A stretch of DNA of 64,000 nucleotides from Phanerochaete sordida (lineage: Eukaryota; Basidiomycota; Agaricomycetes; Polyporales; Phanerochaetaceae): NCBI GenBank assembly GCA_019973155.2, contig BPQB01000076.1, positions 1-64,000 on the forward strand, written 5' to 3'. The notes under the pieces were generated by a model. The model was not told the origin of the DNA, made no database searches, and worked only from the letters and a program-made list of their open reading frames with translations. Both the position numbers and the translations under genes were made by a program. Within the stretch, counting starts at the first letter, position 1, and every line of letters begins with the position of its first letter. Of the stretch, positions 35,495 through 46,787 are shown one piece after another.

Positions 35495-36979
35495 ATGCGC
35501 GCACTCAGCCTCCTCGCGGCGGTGTGCCTCGCCCTCCATGCCTCTGCCGCACCTATGCAGTTCTCTAAGGAGCTCCCGGTCCCTGTTCTAGGCCCCTTCA
35601 CCCTTGGTGCTATAGGTCCCGCTGCGGTGCCCAACCCCAACCTTCCGAGCCCTCAGCTTCCTGGTGGTGTGCCGCATACTCGTCGCTCGAACCTCAACCC
35701 TGCCAGTATCCGTCCCCGAGCGAACTCGAACCTCAACCCTGCTGGCATTCATCCCCGCGCGGACTCGGGCTTCAACCCTGCTGGCGTCCACCCCCGAGCG
35801 ATTCATAGCGCCGACTTCGAGGCGAGCCCGAACTCGACAATCGCTGCGGTACCTGAGGCGGCGGCGGCGGCTCCTAGTAAGCGCGACTCTGGTGATGCTT
35901 CTCGTGCGTCTTCTCCCAACGTCTACCGGCGCGCCGAGCGCAAGCAGGAGTACCACGCGCACATGCGGAACGAAGGAGAGGACAAGGGCAAGGACAAGGG
36001 CAAGGACAAGTTCGACATGTCCAAGTTCGACGGCGAGGGCTACGACGGGACGCACGTCAAGGGTCGCAGCTACGAGCGCCATACTCAGGTCGACAAACGT
36101 GAGCCCTCTGAGAAGAAGCACCACAAGACCTCTGCGCACGACTCTGAGGTTCTCCCGAACATGGCTCGCCGTGCGGACTCCGACCGGGAGCACAAGCACC
36201 ACCAGAAGCCTGGCACCCACGGCAGCGCTGCTCTCGAACAACTGGCTCGCCGTGCTGTCGACCGCGCCGAGAAGGCGAAGGCTGCTCACCGGAAGACTGC
36301 TGCCCCCGCTCCAAACACCCCGACCACCCACAAGCAAGACCGCCCCCAGGACCGCGCGAAGCAGGAGAATGTCGCCGCCCCCGGCCCCGCCGGGGCCGCG
36401 TCCGGAGCCGCGACAGGCCTGAAGTCCATCGGCGCGCTCCCGCACGCACTCTCGGGCGCGACGAGCGCAGCGCCGGTGACGCTCCCGGCCACGCCGCTCA
36501 CGAGCGCGGACAACAGCGCCGCGGAGGCCGCCGCAGCGCAGGCCGCCGCAGAGGAAGCCGCCGCGCCGCACCCGGTGGAGGAGAAGGCGGGCGCGCAGGA
36601 GAACGCGGACGCGTACCCGCACGTCGACGGCTACAAGCCGACGGAGGCCGCGCCGCCGGTGCCGGTGCCCGGCGCGGACGCAGACGCCGGCGCGGCGCCC
36701 ACCGCGAACGTCAAGCGCCACTCGCTCGTCATGGACACCGACCCGCTCGTCCCGCCGCAGGACATGACCGGCAAGGACCCGAGCATGGGCCTCCTCAACC
36801 TCGACAGCAACCGCCCCGCGGAGGACGTCCCGGCGAAGAAGGCCGTGGACAAGGCGAAGGTGCCCGCTGCCCCGACGGGCGACCTCCCGCCGCCGCCGCC
36901 TGCGCCTGCACCTCCCGCGCCGCCCCCGGCTCAGGAGCAGAAGGGTCCGGACTATCCTGCGTATGCGGCCCCTGCTTGA
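35495..36979 (+). CDS. Secreted low-complexity protein with tandem 13-residue motifs
   Basis: 494 residues in one exon. The frame is open upstream to 35300, but the start at 35495 gives a typical signal peptide (MRALSLLAAVCLALHASAA). Residues 65-103 are three tandem 13-mers with core NPA-[SG]-[IV]-[RH]-PRA, beginning directly after the dibasic site HTRR. More dibasic sites follow: SKR, YRR, DKR, ARR twice, VKR. The middle is Lys/His/Asp-rich (KGKDKGKDKF), the end Ala/Pro-rich (PPPPPAPAPPAPPP). There are no Cys pairs or enzyme motifs. This layout recalls fungal secreted precursors cleaved by Kex2, but a cell-wall or matrix protein is equally possible. I do not recognise the family. Confidence 0.75.
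   Translation: MRALSLLAAVCLALHASAAPMQFSKELPVPVLGPFTLGAIGPAAVPNPNLPSPQLPGGVPHTRRSNLNPASIRPRANSNLNPAGIHPRADSGFNPAGVHPRAIHSADFEASPNSTIAAVPEAAAAAPSKRDSGDASRASSPNVYRRAERKQEYHAHMRNEGEDKGKDKGKDKFDMSKFDGEGYDGTHVKGRSYERHTQVDKREPSEKKHHKTSAHDSEVLPNMARRADSDREHKHHQKPGTHGSAALEQLARRAVDRAEKAKAAHRKTAAPAPNTPTTHKQDRPQDRAKQENVAAPGPAGAASGAATGLKSIGALPHALSGATSAAPVTLPATPLTSADNSAAEAAAAQAAAEEAAAPHPVEEKAGAQENADAYPHVDGYKPTEAAPPVPVPGADADAGAAPTANVKRHSLVMDTDPLVPPQDMTGKDPSMGLLNLDSNRPAEDVPAKKAVDKAKVPAAPTGDLPPPPPAPAPPAPPPAQEQKGPDYPAYAAPA
35687..35803 (+). repeat. Three tandem 39-base coding repeats
   Basis: Three in-frame 39-base units encode SNLNPASIRPRAN, SNLNPAGIHPRAD and SGFNPAGVHPRAI. The Asn-Pro-Ala and Pro-Arg-Ala cores are constant while flanking residues vary, suggesting selection on the peptide core. 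Confidence 0.85.
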
Positions 36980-37274
36980 GAACAGAGAGATAGATGGGCA
37001 TGTGGACGGTAGAACGATGGAGAGCGTTGTGCATGTGTACTGTTGGTGTAGCAATATGATGAAGCGTAACCTATGACTGGGCACGGAAGTGAAGCGAATG
37101 GTCAAGTGGCATCCAATTAACACTGGCAGGGTATAGTACAAAGCAGACTCGAGGCGACTGGTTAGAAGTACACGTCAAAATTGAGACTAGAGGGTAGCGG
37201 AGTGCATAAGGATAAGGAGTCAAGGAACGTGAGATGTGGAGGCACCGTTATTTGCTAGCGGATACCGGGTTTGT

Positions 37275-38490
37275 TTACCGCTCCTGGGCGTTGTTGAGGA
37301 GACGGAGGATGCTGATGACTGTGCAAACCAGTAAGCTTTCCTGCGAGAACACACATCTACAGCGAAAACCTACAGAGGTTGATAAAGCTGCGCGATATGT
37401 AGTCAGCATTCATGCACATATATGCAGCCAGCAGAAGACTCACTCAAGGTAGAGGCTGATGGCACCCATGATGTACTCGTCGGGCGAGAGCCTGCGGTTG
37501 ATGACATAGGTGTCGTAGACGATGTACCCGCTGAAGAGCAGCGTGCCGCCGATGGCGTAGAGCAGGTCCATCGTGCGGCCGAAGGGGATGATCATGCCGA
37601 CGAAACCCGTCATCATCAGCGCGACGAGCCCGCCGAAGAGCCACGGGCCCATCCCGCTGAAGTCGTACTTGGACTGGAAGGTGAACAGCGTCAGGCCGAG
37701 GAACACGCCGAGCGTGATGAGCCTGCGGGATGTCAGCGGGGGAGCGGGGGCGAGACGGCGCGCGCGACGTACAGTGCCTGCATGACGGTCCTGGTCTCGA
37801 AGAAGGCGACGAGGACGCCCAGGGTGAAGGCCTCCATGAGCGTAAACGTCGACAGGAGGACGAAGTTGAGTGGGTGGCTGTGGCGCTTCCAGTACAAGAG
37901 ACCGAGGTTGATCAGGGTACCAAAGAGCGGGACGTAGAGCGACCATTGACTGCAGAATATTGATCAGTACGATATTGCACTCGCTCAGCGCAGATGGACG
38001 TACTGCGTGACGACCCAGGTGATGGCATCCGGGGAGGAGGCGATTCCACCAGCGACTATGCAGGTAGCAAGCTAAGTTCGTTTAGCACCAAGCCTTACGT
38101 GCCGAGTGAGCGTGACCTACAATTTGGAGGACTAGTGGGATGGGTTAGAGCCACGGTCTGTAGTATCAAACAACCGGAGACTCACAGAGGATCGTGTAGA
38201 CCTTGCGGACGAACGCGTTCCTGATCTCAACCGCGCTGTCTGCAACGGTGGTACCGTACTGCAAGGCACGAGTCAGCTACGCCCCCTGCGCAGTATGCAT
38301 CGTCTCGCACCTTAAAGTCATCAGGGACATCGCCAGCAAGGGGCTGGTCGTAGTACCCTCCGAACCCTGCGCTGGGTCCCGCAGCCGTGCGAAGGAGGGG
38401 CTGCTGCGCTTCGAGCTCGGGCGGCACGGAAGCGAGGTTCTCGTTGTTCGCGGGATAGGACGGCGGTGGTACGGGGTAGTTCGTAGCCAT
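37275..38490 (-). CDS. Bax inhibitor-1 / LFG family membrane protein
   Basis: Multi-helix membrane protein of the BI-1/TMBIM family, implicated in calcium handling and cell-death control (known). 281 residues from eight exons: 38490-38311, 38258-38186, 38131-38121, 38071-38004, 37949-37773, 37722-37444, 37387-37374, 37318-37275. Two are microexons of 11 and 14 bases, both needed to keep frame. The N-terminus is Pro-rich and cytosolic (PVPPPSYPANN). Family features: VRKVYTILFLQILATCIV, SLYVPLFGTLINLGLLY, FTLMEAFTLGVLVAFF, LITLGVFLGLTLFTFQSKYD, and the C-terminal IVYDTYVI, SPDEYIMGAISLYLDFINLF. The likely location is vacuole, ER or Golgi membrane. Confidence 0.88.
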
Positions 38491-39067
38491 TTTGTCGTTG
38501 GAGGATGTGGTTGTGGTAGCTGAGGAGAAGGACTGCGATTGCGGGCTGCACAGCTATAGAGCTCGGCGTCTGATTCCGCGGCTATGTCATATGCGGTCGG
38601 GACCCCGTGCACCGTATAGCGAGTAGCTTCGAGAAGAGACTGCGAACCTTTGAGCACTGCACGAGCAGGCACCGGGTACGGATGATGTGAGTAAGTTATC
38701 GAAAGCATGCATATGCCGATACAGGTGCGAAGACATGATGCATCATCACAGGGCATGTGCTGAGGGAGCGGCGAAATGCTGGGAGTCTATAGTTCATACT
38801 CATTCCTATATCTAATTTTGTGCAGAGCCAGTGTCACTGAGGAGCGTCATTTTGAGATGTTGGGAGGAGTGTGTGGGCGGCGGAGCGAAAGAAGCTCAGC
38901 GGTCTTATGACCGCCGAGAAGACTGCAGTGTCTTCGTCTCTCCACGGCATTCCATGCCACGGGTAGATAGTCTTTCTGACGTTAAGCAGCATCCGACATC
39001 CGATGATAGAGTGGGCGACTATAAGAGTTCTAAGGCCAGTGAGTAAATAACATGCAAAAAAGCTATT
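38491..39067. other. Intergenic between two minus-strand genes
   Basis: This is the upstream region of the BI-1 family gene and the downstream flank of the next gene. It is lower in GC. Nothing specific is recognised. Confidence 0.4.
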
Positions 39068-40423
39068 TCACAACATACTGGGGCAGCGCCACGAAGAGTG
39101 TGGCCTGTAGAAGTAAGTCAATATGCTTTGCCCAGCTTCCGCCGACAGGGAACGTACCCCTCCAAATTGCCACATGAGCAGATTGGCTACCAGAATTGCG
39201 AACACTGAGGCAAAGTATAGCATCGAGTCTGCGAGCATCACGACGAACAGCTCCGGTGTACGTGTCTCTTGTCTGAGGAAGTACTGCAGCGACTTGATCG
39301 TGACAAGAGAAAAGAGTGTGGTGTCAAGCACTGCGGCTGGCATCCCATACACCCAGGGACGTAGGACCCAATGTCCAGGAAGGCAGCCAGACACGTGAGA
39401 TAATGGCATGACTACCCATGCATTAGTCCTTTCATCGACGCATGACAGCACACAACGTACGCTTAGCACCGCCAGTCATGAATATCGTCATTGTGCCTTG
39501 CAAGGTCAGCAAAGAAATCTGTAACGATAGTAGGAATATCAGCAATTTTTTGCAGCTTCCGAACATTGCATATAATCGAAGGATGAGGATGACTAGATAA
39601 AATAGACTCAGACCACGAAGGATTGACGAGGACGGTGGTGCACTGACGAGTGGTTGTGAATTGAGTCACAAGGTTTGAGAAGGTGAACCACGCATAACAA
39701 AAGTCGCAGAACTGTATCCCGTCAATGACAGGCTCAATAAAGAGCGGACACTGGGGTCGTACCTTGGCTGGCGGGCTGTCAAGGTTCAAAGCTGGGACGT
39801 ATTTAGGCAACGCTGGCATATACGACAAGCTTGTATCGTACATATGATTGAAGGTCTATTGATGGATGAGGGGCAGACGTATACGTGATCAAGGGTAGGC
39901 TCACATTAAGTTGACTATCCTGGGACGGCGGATGTGTCAAGCCTTCATATGCGACGGGAATATCGAGAAACTCACGGCCAATATCGATCCTATCAGTGTC
40001 GTCAGAACGATGGCACGACGTACGAAGCTGTAGGCGTACCACCAAGTAGAGCATCCTCGCTCTTGTCCATCCACCGGTCCAGATGAACGATATCTACGGC
40101 GGCTGAGAACGACTGGTGCACATGGTTTTGGGAGACTTGCCTCGTCATCGAGTGTAAGGACTGTTCGGACCATTCGTCAGCTTGCGAGTAACACAAAACG
40201 TTCCACAGGGCACATACCATAATCGTATACGAGCACGACGTAAGAACATGCTTCCCAAACCGTCAAGCAAGTTCTCTCGCAGGAGCATAAACGACCTACT
40301 CCAAAGTGCGTTCGTCAGGCGATAGCCACTGGCGAGTGCCGCCGCTGGGATCAGGATCGGCGCGTCGGGCGGCGGAGTGTGCGGAGTCATGAAAGAGAAC
40401 ACGGTGGAAAGCATCGAGGCCAT
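39068..40423 (-). CDS. Seven-helix membrane protein of DUF6533 type (exon model partial)
   Basis: The gene is recognised by pieces. A likely N-terminal exon near 40423-40300 contains PDAPILIPAAALASGYRLTN. The next exons join to VLVYDYVLTLDDE, then ISFIWTGGWTRARMLYLVV, the hallmark start of DUF6533 proteins. A later part near 39390-39154 reads PAAVLDTTLFSLVTIKSLQ and ADSMLYFASVFAILVANLLMWQFG, the typical last helices, with RQETRTPELF between them. The intron at 40094-40140 starts with GC rather than GT (GAG|GCAAGT). The middle exons and the last coding exon could not be joined with certainty, so the true ends may differ, and decay into a pseudogene is not excluded. These proteins are abundant in Agaricomycetes; function is unknown. 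Confidence 0.55.
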
Positions 40424-42216
40424 CCCTGCGTTATATACTGCCTTAGCAGGGTCAGGCAGGCTCTGCGCATGGGTAGCCTCGAGTTGGTCGTACGTAAAAC
40501 TATCGAAGTAGAAATCTGCGCCAGACGCAGGCCATGCTGAGCGTCAGCGAGGGCACGGGATGCGCGACGGACGACGCACCACCACAACCCAATCTCGCAC
40601 CCAATCTCGCGGGCGACATCAACGTGCCTTGCCGGAGCCAATGGGCGATCGGCATGCGCAGCCACGAAGCCCGCGCGTGGTCGCGGCCTCGCAAGGTATC
40701 TCCGAGATGGGCCTGCGATGTCACGAGCGCCACGCACCGGGGCGGCGAGATGAAGGCTTCGCGAGGAGCGGGCGAAGGGTATGGAGCAAGGCTGCGTCCT
40801 GTTGCAAGGCCGGACGTAATGACGACGCGAGGTGTATGGTCCGGGGCGTAGTGGCGCGGCACAGATATTGCATTGCTCGAGCCCGCACTCCATAGAAGCT
40901 TCACCAGGCCGCTTAGTCTGCCACGAGGCGATGAACCCAGTCCTCAATTTGTACTCTTGAGGCGAAGCATGCATGATAGCGGGCGTGCATTGAGTGGAGA
41001 CCGCCGAGGATATCTGAGGATTGGTAGACACGCTATGAGCCAAGAAACGTCATAAGCGTTGCTTATCACTGTAAAGTCCAACCTGACTAACTAGTGAGAT
41101 CCCACTGTCTTAGGGAAGCCATAGCATGTGTAGAACAATTTAACGTACGTTTATGTCCTCGGCGGATCTCATAATTCGTGATTCCGTGGTCCCTCGTGTA
41201 TCAACGAAATGTCGTCAAAAATATCGATATCTGCGAAGAAATGCGCATCTCATCAGCCACGAACACGCCGCATAATTTGTCACGGGTGGCCAGCGCAAGA
41301 CGTACCATTCCACCAGACAATTTACGTGCTGCCGACTGTCGAGACCTAGGTCGAGGTCGAGACTCGAAGGCATCGGACTGCTAGGGTACTCCCATGAGTA
41401 TTATTGGTGCTAGCTCCCGACGTCCGCTCTCGTTCCAGACAGCTTCGTAGACCATGAAGACCTCGCTAAAAACTTGAAGTCTTCTGTTAACGTCAAAGTC
41501 ATACCAGGGGTGAGACATGAATACCTGCAGCTGCGACCTGGTAAGGATAGAGGCAGCTCACCACTTCTGCAGGCGCAAGTAGCGCGGCGCACGCGCGACG
41601 CGATAACGTCAGCCACAAATCTCGCCTTCCTTGCACAGTCCCGGCGGCACGACTGACGAGGCTGCTGATGCGCGAGGAGCGCGATGTGCGCGGCCCGGCA
41701 CTCTGGGGCCGCCGGAAAAGCCAGATTCGTGCACGGCCTGGGCAGGCGTGCCGCAGGGGCGCCGCACACGGCATGCGACGCCTATTCCACGAAAGTCGCG
41801 GTGGGCCCCGTCGCTGCGGGTGCATACGATCGCCTCGTCAGGCACTTACCGCGCACGCCCCCTGCTCGTGCCCTCCTTGCAGTGATTGATTGTGATTGCT
41901 CGGGCAAGCGGACGCCCACAACGCCGCGGCACCCGCAGTGCGCAGGGCGCGAGGTGAACACAAATTTACGCGACGCAATATAGCCAGCGATGGCGAAAGC
42001 CGATGGAGATACAACTGGGGTCCATGTATGCACTGGGCGATAACGAGATACTGCACGTCTAGAAGCCTGTCTGGTCTGTATATGAGTGCACATGTCGACC
42101 AGCACGAGCCATGACCAACAGGACTCGTACATTCACTCAGGGCTACCAGGCCCGCCTGACTTCTGCAAGGGAAGCAGCGGCCTACATTGCTTAATCCCCG
42201 AATCTCTCGTATGTCC
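40424..42216. other. Intergenic, 1.8 kb
   Basis: This lies between two minus-strand genes. Open frames on both strands around 40500-41040 and 41500-42130 overlap each other in antisense and carry no recognisable domain. No repeat, transposon terminus or RNA gene is recognised. It includes the MDM31 3' flank. Confidence 0.35.
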
Positions 42217-44710
42217 TCAGGCACTAGCCCTCTCCGCGAGCCCAACCGGGAGAACGTCGTACGAGAGCCTCTCAGAGTAGATCTCCCGCAGGTGCGTGGT
42301 CATCGGATCCATGACCGTACGAAGAGCAGACAGGATCGCGCTCGCTGTCATCTGCAGGCTCCACGCGCTGACCGCCTTGACGCGGCGGTTGAAGTTCGCC
42401 TGCGTGACGTGGAAGGCCATCGCCTCGTACACCTTCGCGGCGATGTCGTCCATGAGGCCGGCTGGACGCGCGTCAGCACGCGTGGAGCAGAATCGGAAGC
42501 TAAAGCGACGTACTCTCCCACATCGTCCAAGCGCCCTCGAACTCGCTGAGGTCCTTGACCACACGCGAGTGGATGGGTATCAACGTTCGGTTTGCGCTGG
42601 AGACAGCCGTCAGACCGCAGTGAGAGCTGTAGTTTACGGGACGCTCACTTCATGAACGCGACGATCGGCCTGATGAGTGCGTTGTTCGTGTACGACAGGT
42701 CCGCCGTGAACAGCGGCACTGCAGCCTTAAGGTCACGGAAGCGTAGGTCGATGTCAATGACGACCTTCGAATGCTCCGAGCTGTCCGTGAGCAGGGCGGT
42801 TTGGTCGGATGGCGCACTCAGCGGCGGCTTCGCAAGCTCGCGCTGACCCGGGATGCGCTCCGCTACCGCTGACGTCGCAGCGGTCGTGATACGGTCCGCG
42901 ATCTCGCCTATGAGCGCGTTGAGGGCCGAGTCGTCGGGGGCGTCGCGCGGGAACTTGATGTCCATGACTGCGTCAACCTTGCCCGAGGTGATCCACGAAA
43001 TAGGGCCCTCCTGCGTCGACATATACTGCAGGTGGTCGATGTTGACGCCGTCGATACGGAGTCGCGCCTGTTACAGAATTGAGTTGGTTGTATGCGGTAC
43101 GCTAAGCGCATACACTCACCATGCGAGCCCACTGGCCATCCTTGAGGTCTTGCTCAGTCGTACGCCCTATGCTTTGCGGCTTGTGCAAACTGAAGAGACA
43201 GTTATCGAACTGCCCGACGACGTTCTCCGCAGAAAGGAAGTCGTAAAAGAGCCATTGCTTCCTGAACTTCCGTATGTCCGCGCGAAAGATGGAAGCAGTA
43301 AACGGGCGGAAGCTGGATGGCTGGTACACCGTGATAAGGAGGTCTTCCAGTTGGAACGACTCGAGTTCAAAATCGCCTTGCTGCGCGACGTGGCGGAAGG
43401 AAGCGGGATCGAGCGGGTTTTCGGGGTCCCAAGTTACGAACCGTCGGTCTGGCGGGACGTTCACTGACAGATAGAACGGAACGGGGCAAAACACGTACCT
43501 AGCACTCCGCGCACACCCTTTACTACCGCGTCCGTAATCAAACCTTTGCCTTCCAACCAACGCGTTAAGGAGAGCGTGACGTCGATGGAATCTACACTGA
43601 GATCGAACATCGAGTAGTTGGTGTCTTCTTGCGGCAGCTCTTCGAGAAGCGAATCGTCATCGTCGTCGGTATATACATGATTCGCAGGGTGATTGCTGAC
43701 GTCGTATCCTCGTGCATGATTATGCCCTACGTCCTTGTCTGCTCTCGCTTTATTGATGGCGTCGGGTCTGCGCGTGATATAGACGTTCTTGAAGGATATA
43801 CGCGAGTCCTTCCATTTGGGCACGATGGCCGACTCGAATACGATGTGTATCCCACTCTCGGTCGTGAGGTAGTCGCTTATCGCCCGCGCAACATATTCTA
43901 CAGAGGTATTAAGCATGGTCACGCAACCGGAGGTGCGCGAACGTACCTTGAAGGCGGAGACTGTTCACGGTGATAAGCACTGCAGAAACGAAGGTGGTCC
44001 TGTGTTTACAAATGAGCGGAAATCGCGCAGAAAACGATATATGGTACATACGTTCCAACGAGGAGCCACAGAGTCTGGCTCAAGAGTAGCCATGTAATGA
44101 AGGCGGAGATTTCATCTGCGTTGTATTTGCGAAACGATCGGATTGTAAGCCATTTGAGGCGTACGCGCATGCGCTGCCAGAAGCCGCTAGCTGCGTTGAG
44201 GAAATCGTCTCGGGTGGGACGGTGTACATGAGGGAGCGACAAAGCGAGCTGTCGGAAGAATTTTGAGTAGTTCTCCAGCGTCCGTAGGTCCTGCTGGGCT
44301 GGTGCCTTCGTCTCAGAGGTCGGCTCTGAGTCTTTCTTCAGCCTCTCTCGTTCGGATGGCGGTTTGTAGTCCTGCGAGGGCGGACGGTCTGAGGCGACGC
44401 GAGTGGTCGTGTGAATGCTCCGGTGATTGACGAGGAGGAATGGCTGGGAAGCAAACGCAGAACGACCACGGATGGCAAGTCCACGAGCGAAGGTCCAGAT
44501 ATGACTCTGGGTAGATGATCCTGCAGAAGACTGCTGAGAGTAAGTCAGCGCGGAATAGCGCGACCAGGATATTCGAGCCTGCTCCCTGCCGGCAGTGGTC
44601 GTGGACGCCTGACGGATGAAGAATTTCCGAACGAGATCGTAGCGGTCGAGGACAGCCTTGTCTCTGGGACGCCGCAGGAGGCCTCCGAGGCGGACTGCAG
44701 CAGAAGCCAT
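42217..44710 (-). CDS. MDM31: Mitochondrial inner-membrane protein Mdm31/Mdm32 family
   Basis: Needed in yeast for normal mitochondrial shape, mtDNA inheritance and phospholipid balance (known). 733 residues from exons 44710-44052, 43999-43947, 43897-43499, 43463-43120, 43067-42649, 42596-42514 and 42461-42217. The N-terminus is a basic, Ser/Ala-rich mitochondrial presequence. Two membrane segments (FITWLLLSQTLWLLV and TFVSAVLITV) precede the family core: IVFESAIVPKWKDSRISFKN, NYSMFDLSVDSIDVTLSLTR, VTWDPENPLDPASFRHV, GDFELESFQLEDLLITVYQP, ARLRIDGVNIDHL and PFTASIFRADIRKFRKQW. The C-terminus has NRTLIPIHSRVVKDLSEFEG, matching family ends. It shares a 232-base divergent region with the methyltransferase gene at 44943. 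Whether it is Mdm31 or Mdm32 cannot be settled here. Confidence 0.86.
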
Positions 44711-44942
44711 CGAGGAGGTGGACGAGGAGAGTCAAGCCATGTTCGTCATGCACAGGCACGAGGAGAAACAGGCTGCCCCGACGCCTTCGGCAATTCCCGC
44801 TCCAAAGCTAATTTCGCTCGTTTTGGCAGTCGCAAGTTCATCCTGGGCGACCAGCGCGATTCTGTCCCCAGCAATTCGTGATCATCGTCGACGTCGTCTT
44901 TGATATATTTGGACGCTATGTGTGCCCTTTATCTCTACCACC

Positions 44943-46586
44943 ATGTTGAAGGAGGTCGTCGAGCGCGGTCTCGCTGCCGGGTACACTTTACTGGACAAGG
45001 TGCACCTTACTTCTGCTCATGCAAGCCTGATGGTATGCTCATCCGCCGCACAGGGTTTGATCCCTGACTTTGTTTTGCGACCTACTATTCGAGCACTATG
45101 TCAACAACGAGTTCGAGAAGTTGAGCAGGGCAGCATGGAGGCTAATCACGCGGCCAAGATGCAGTGGATAGAACAAGTCCGCGCTAGAGCGACCATTGCT
45201 GACCAAACGGAGAAGGCGAATGAGCAACATTACGAGGCAGGCCTCACTGAACCGTTTTAAAACCAATACTGACCTTCTGCGCAGGTGTCTACTGAGTTTA
45301 TCATGACCTGTCTTGGTCCATACGCAAAGTACTCCTCCTGCCTGTACCCAACAGGCAAAGAGACCCTCGAAGAAGCAGAAGTTCTCATGCTTGAAAGCTA
45401 CTGTGAGAAGGCACAGCTCAAAGACGGACTCGATATTCTGGACTTGGGATGCGGTCAGTGGCAGAACTTGTCCATTTTGCGTTCGGCTCATGCTGCTTGG
45501 ACAGGATGGGGCAGTCTCAGCATCTACTTGGCGGAGAAATACCCAAAGTCCCGCATTACCGGCCTATCCAACTCGGCAACCCAGAAGACCTACATCGAGT
45601 CGACTGCCAAGTCTCGCGGTCTGACTAACATCAAGGTGCGCATATATGCATGCAATAGATTTGTTCATCAACATCCGGGCAGGTGGTCACAGCAGACGTA
45701 AACACATTCGAGTTCGACAACTCGACGAAGTGCGTGCCATACCTATGCTCCGGTAGATTCAATTTCGTTTAAGTTTTCCTAGGTTCGACCGCATCTTGTC
45801 CATAGAGGTCCGCCTCCTTATATTGATCGCATACAGCCATTTTATGAACTGATTCTCGCAGATGTTTGAGCATATGAAGAACTACAAGATGCTCATGTCA
45901 AAGATCGCGTCCTGGCTCCGTCCGAAGAGTGACGCATCATCGGGAGAAGACTCCCTCTTCTTCGTGCACATCTTCTGCCACAAGACGATGCCGTACCACT
46001 TCGAAGAGAGCGACGGCTGGATGGCACAGAACTTCTTCTCGGGTGCGTCTCTTACCACAAGGAACGACCGTCTACGTTCATGACATTGGCACCCAGGCGG
46101 AACCATGCCCTCTCATGACCTCCTCGTGCGCTCGCTATGTTATGCTCAACGAGTCGGGGATGCTAAAGAGGCCCCCTCATCGCAGCTGTACTTCCAGGAT
46201 GACCTCAGCATCGTCCGCAGCTGGTGGCTCAACGGACGACACTACTCGCGCACACTGGAGGACTGGCTGAAGCGCCAGGACCGCAATGCCACTCTAGGTC
46301 TTGCCGAGCTGGAGAACGACGCAGAGCGACAGGGCCTCGGCAGGGAGCACGGGCGCAAGACGTTCTACCGGCAAGTCCATGCTGCGCTGCTGAACTCACG
46401 AACTTCACTGACAAGATCAACGCGGTGCTCAAACCAGGTTCCGCGTCTTCTACATTGCCTGCGCGGAGTTCTTCGGTCTGAACGGCGGCGAAGAGTACGT
46501 TTCTCGGGCGATCGCTATTCACGCGTTGCTGACCCGGAGTGCACAGATGGGGAGTCGGCCACTACCTCTTCAAACGCAAGGACTAG
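44943..46586 (+). CDS. Cyclopropane-fatty-acid-synthase-like SAM methyltransferase
   Basis: 367 residues from eleven exons: 44943-44999, 45054-45236, 45285-45453, 45505-45635, 45683-45729, 45783-45807, 45862-46042, 46097-46125, 46186-46370, 46438-46494, 46547-46586. All joins keep frame. SAM-binding motif I is ILDLGCGWGSLSIYLAEKYP. Other family motifs are EQHYEVSTEF, YSSCLYPTG, ETLEEAE, DRILSIEMFEHMKNY, FVHIFCHKTMPYHFE and the C-terminal CAEFFGLNGGEEWGVGHYLF. It resembles the CMAS group that includes bacterial CFA synthases and plant coclaurine N-methyltransferases (known). The acceptor, lipid or small amine, cannot be told. Introns 45237-45284 and 46371-46437 start with GC instead of GT. Confidence 0.85.
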
Positions 46587-46787
46587 ACCTCCGTGCCCGT
46601 GACGAAGTCCCTCTATTAGCCAGATGTTAAATACACGCTACAAAGAAATGATATGGTGCCGTTGTACATGAGTTGCCGCAAAATGCCCGTTTCGTATGCA
46701 TGGATGATAGGTATACAAGAGCGGTCGGTGTCCAGCCACAAGCTCTACTTTTCCAGGGGGTATCGATACATTCCTGTCCTGCGCGCC

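Noticed and set aside
35588..37141. 517-codon minus-strand open frame opposite the secreted repeat protein
   Set aside because: Mirror frame of a repetitive GC-rich exon; Arg-rich and Val-rich translation without any family feature, while the plus strand has a signal peptide and organised repeats.
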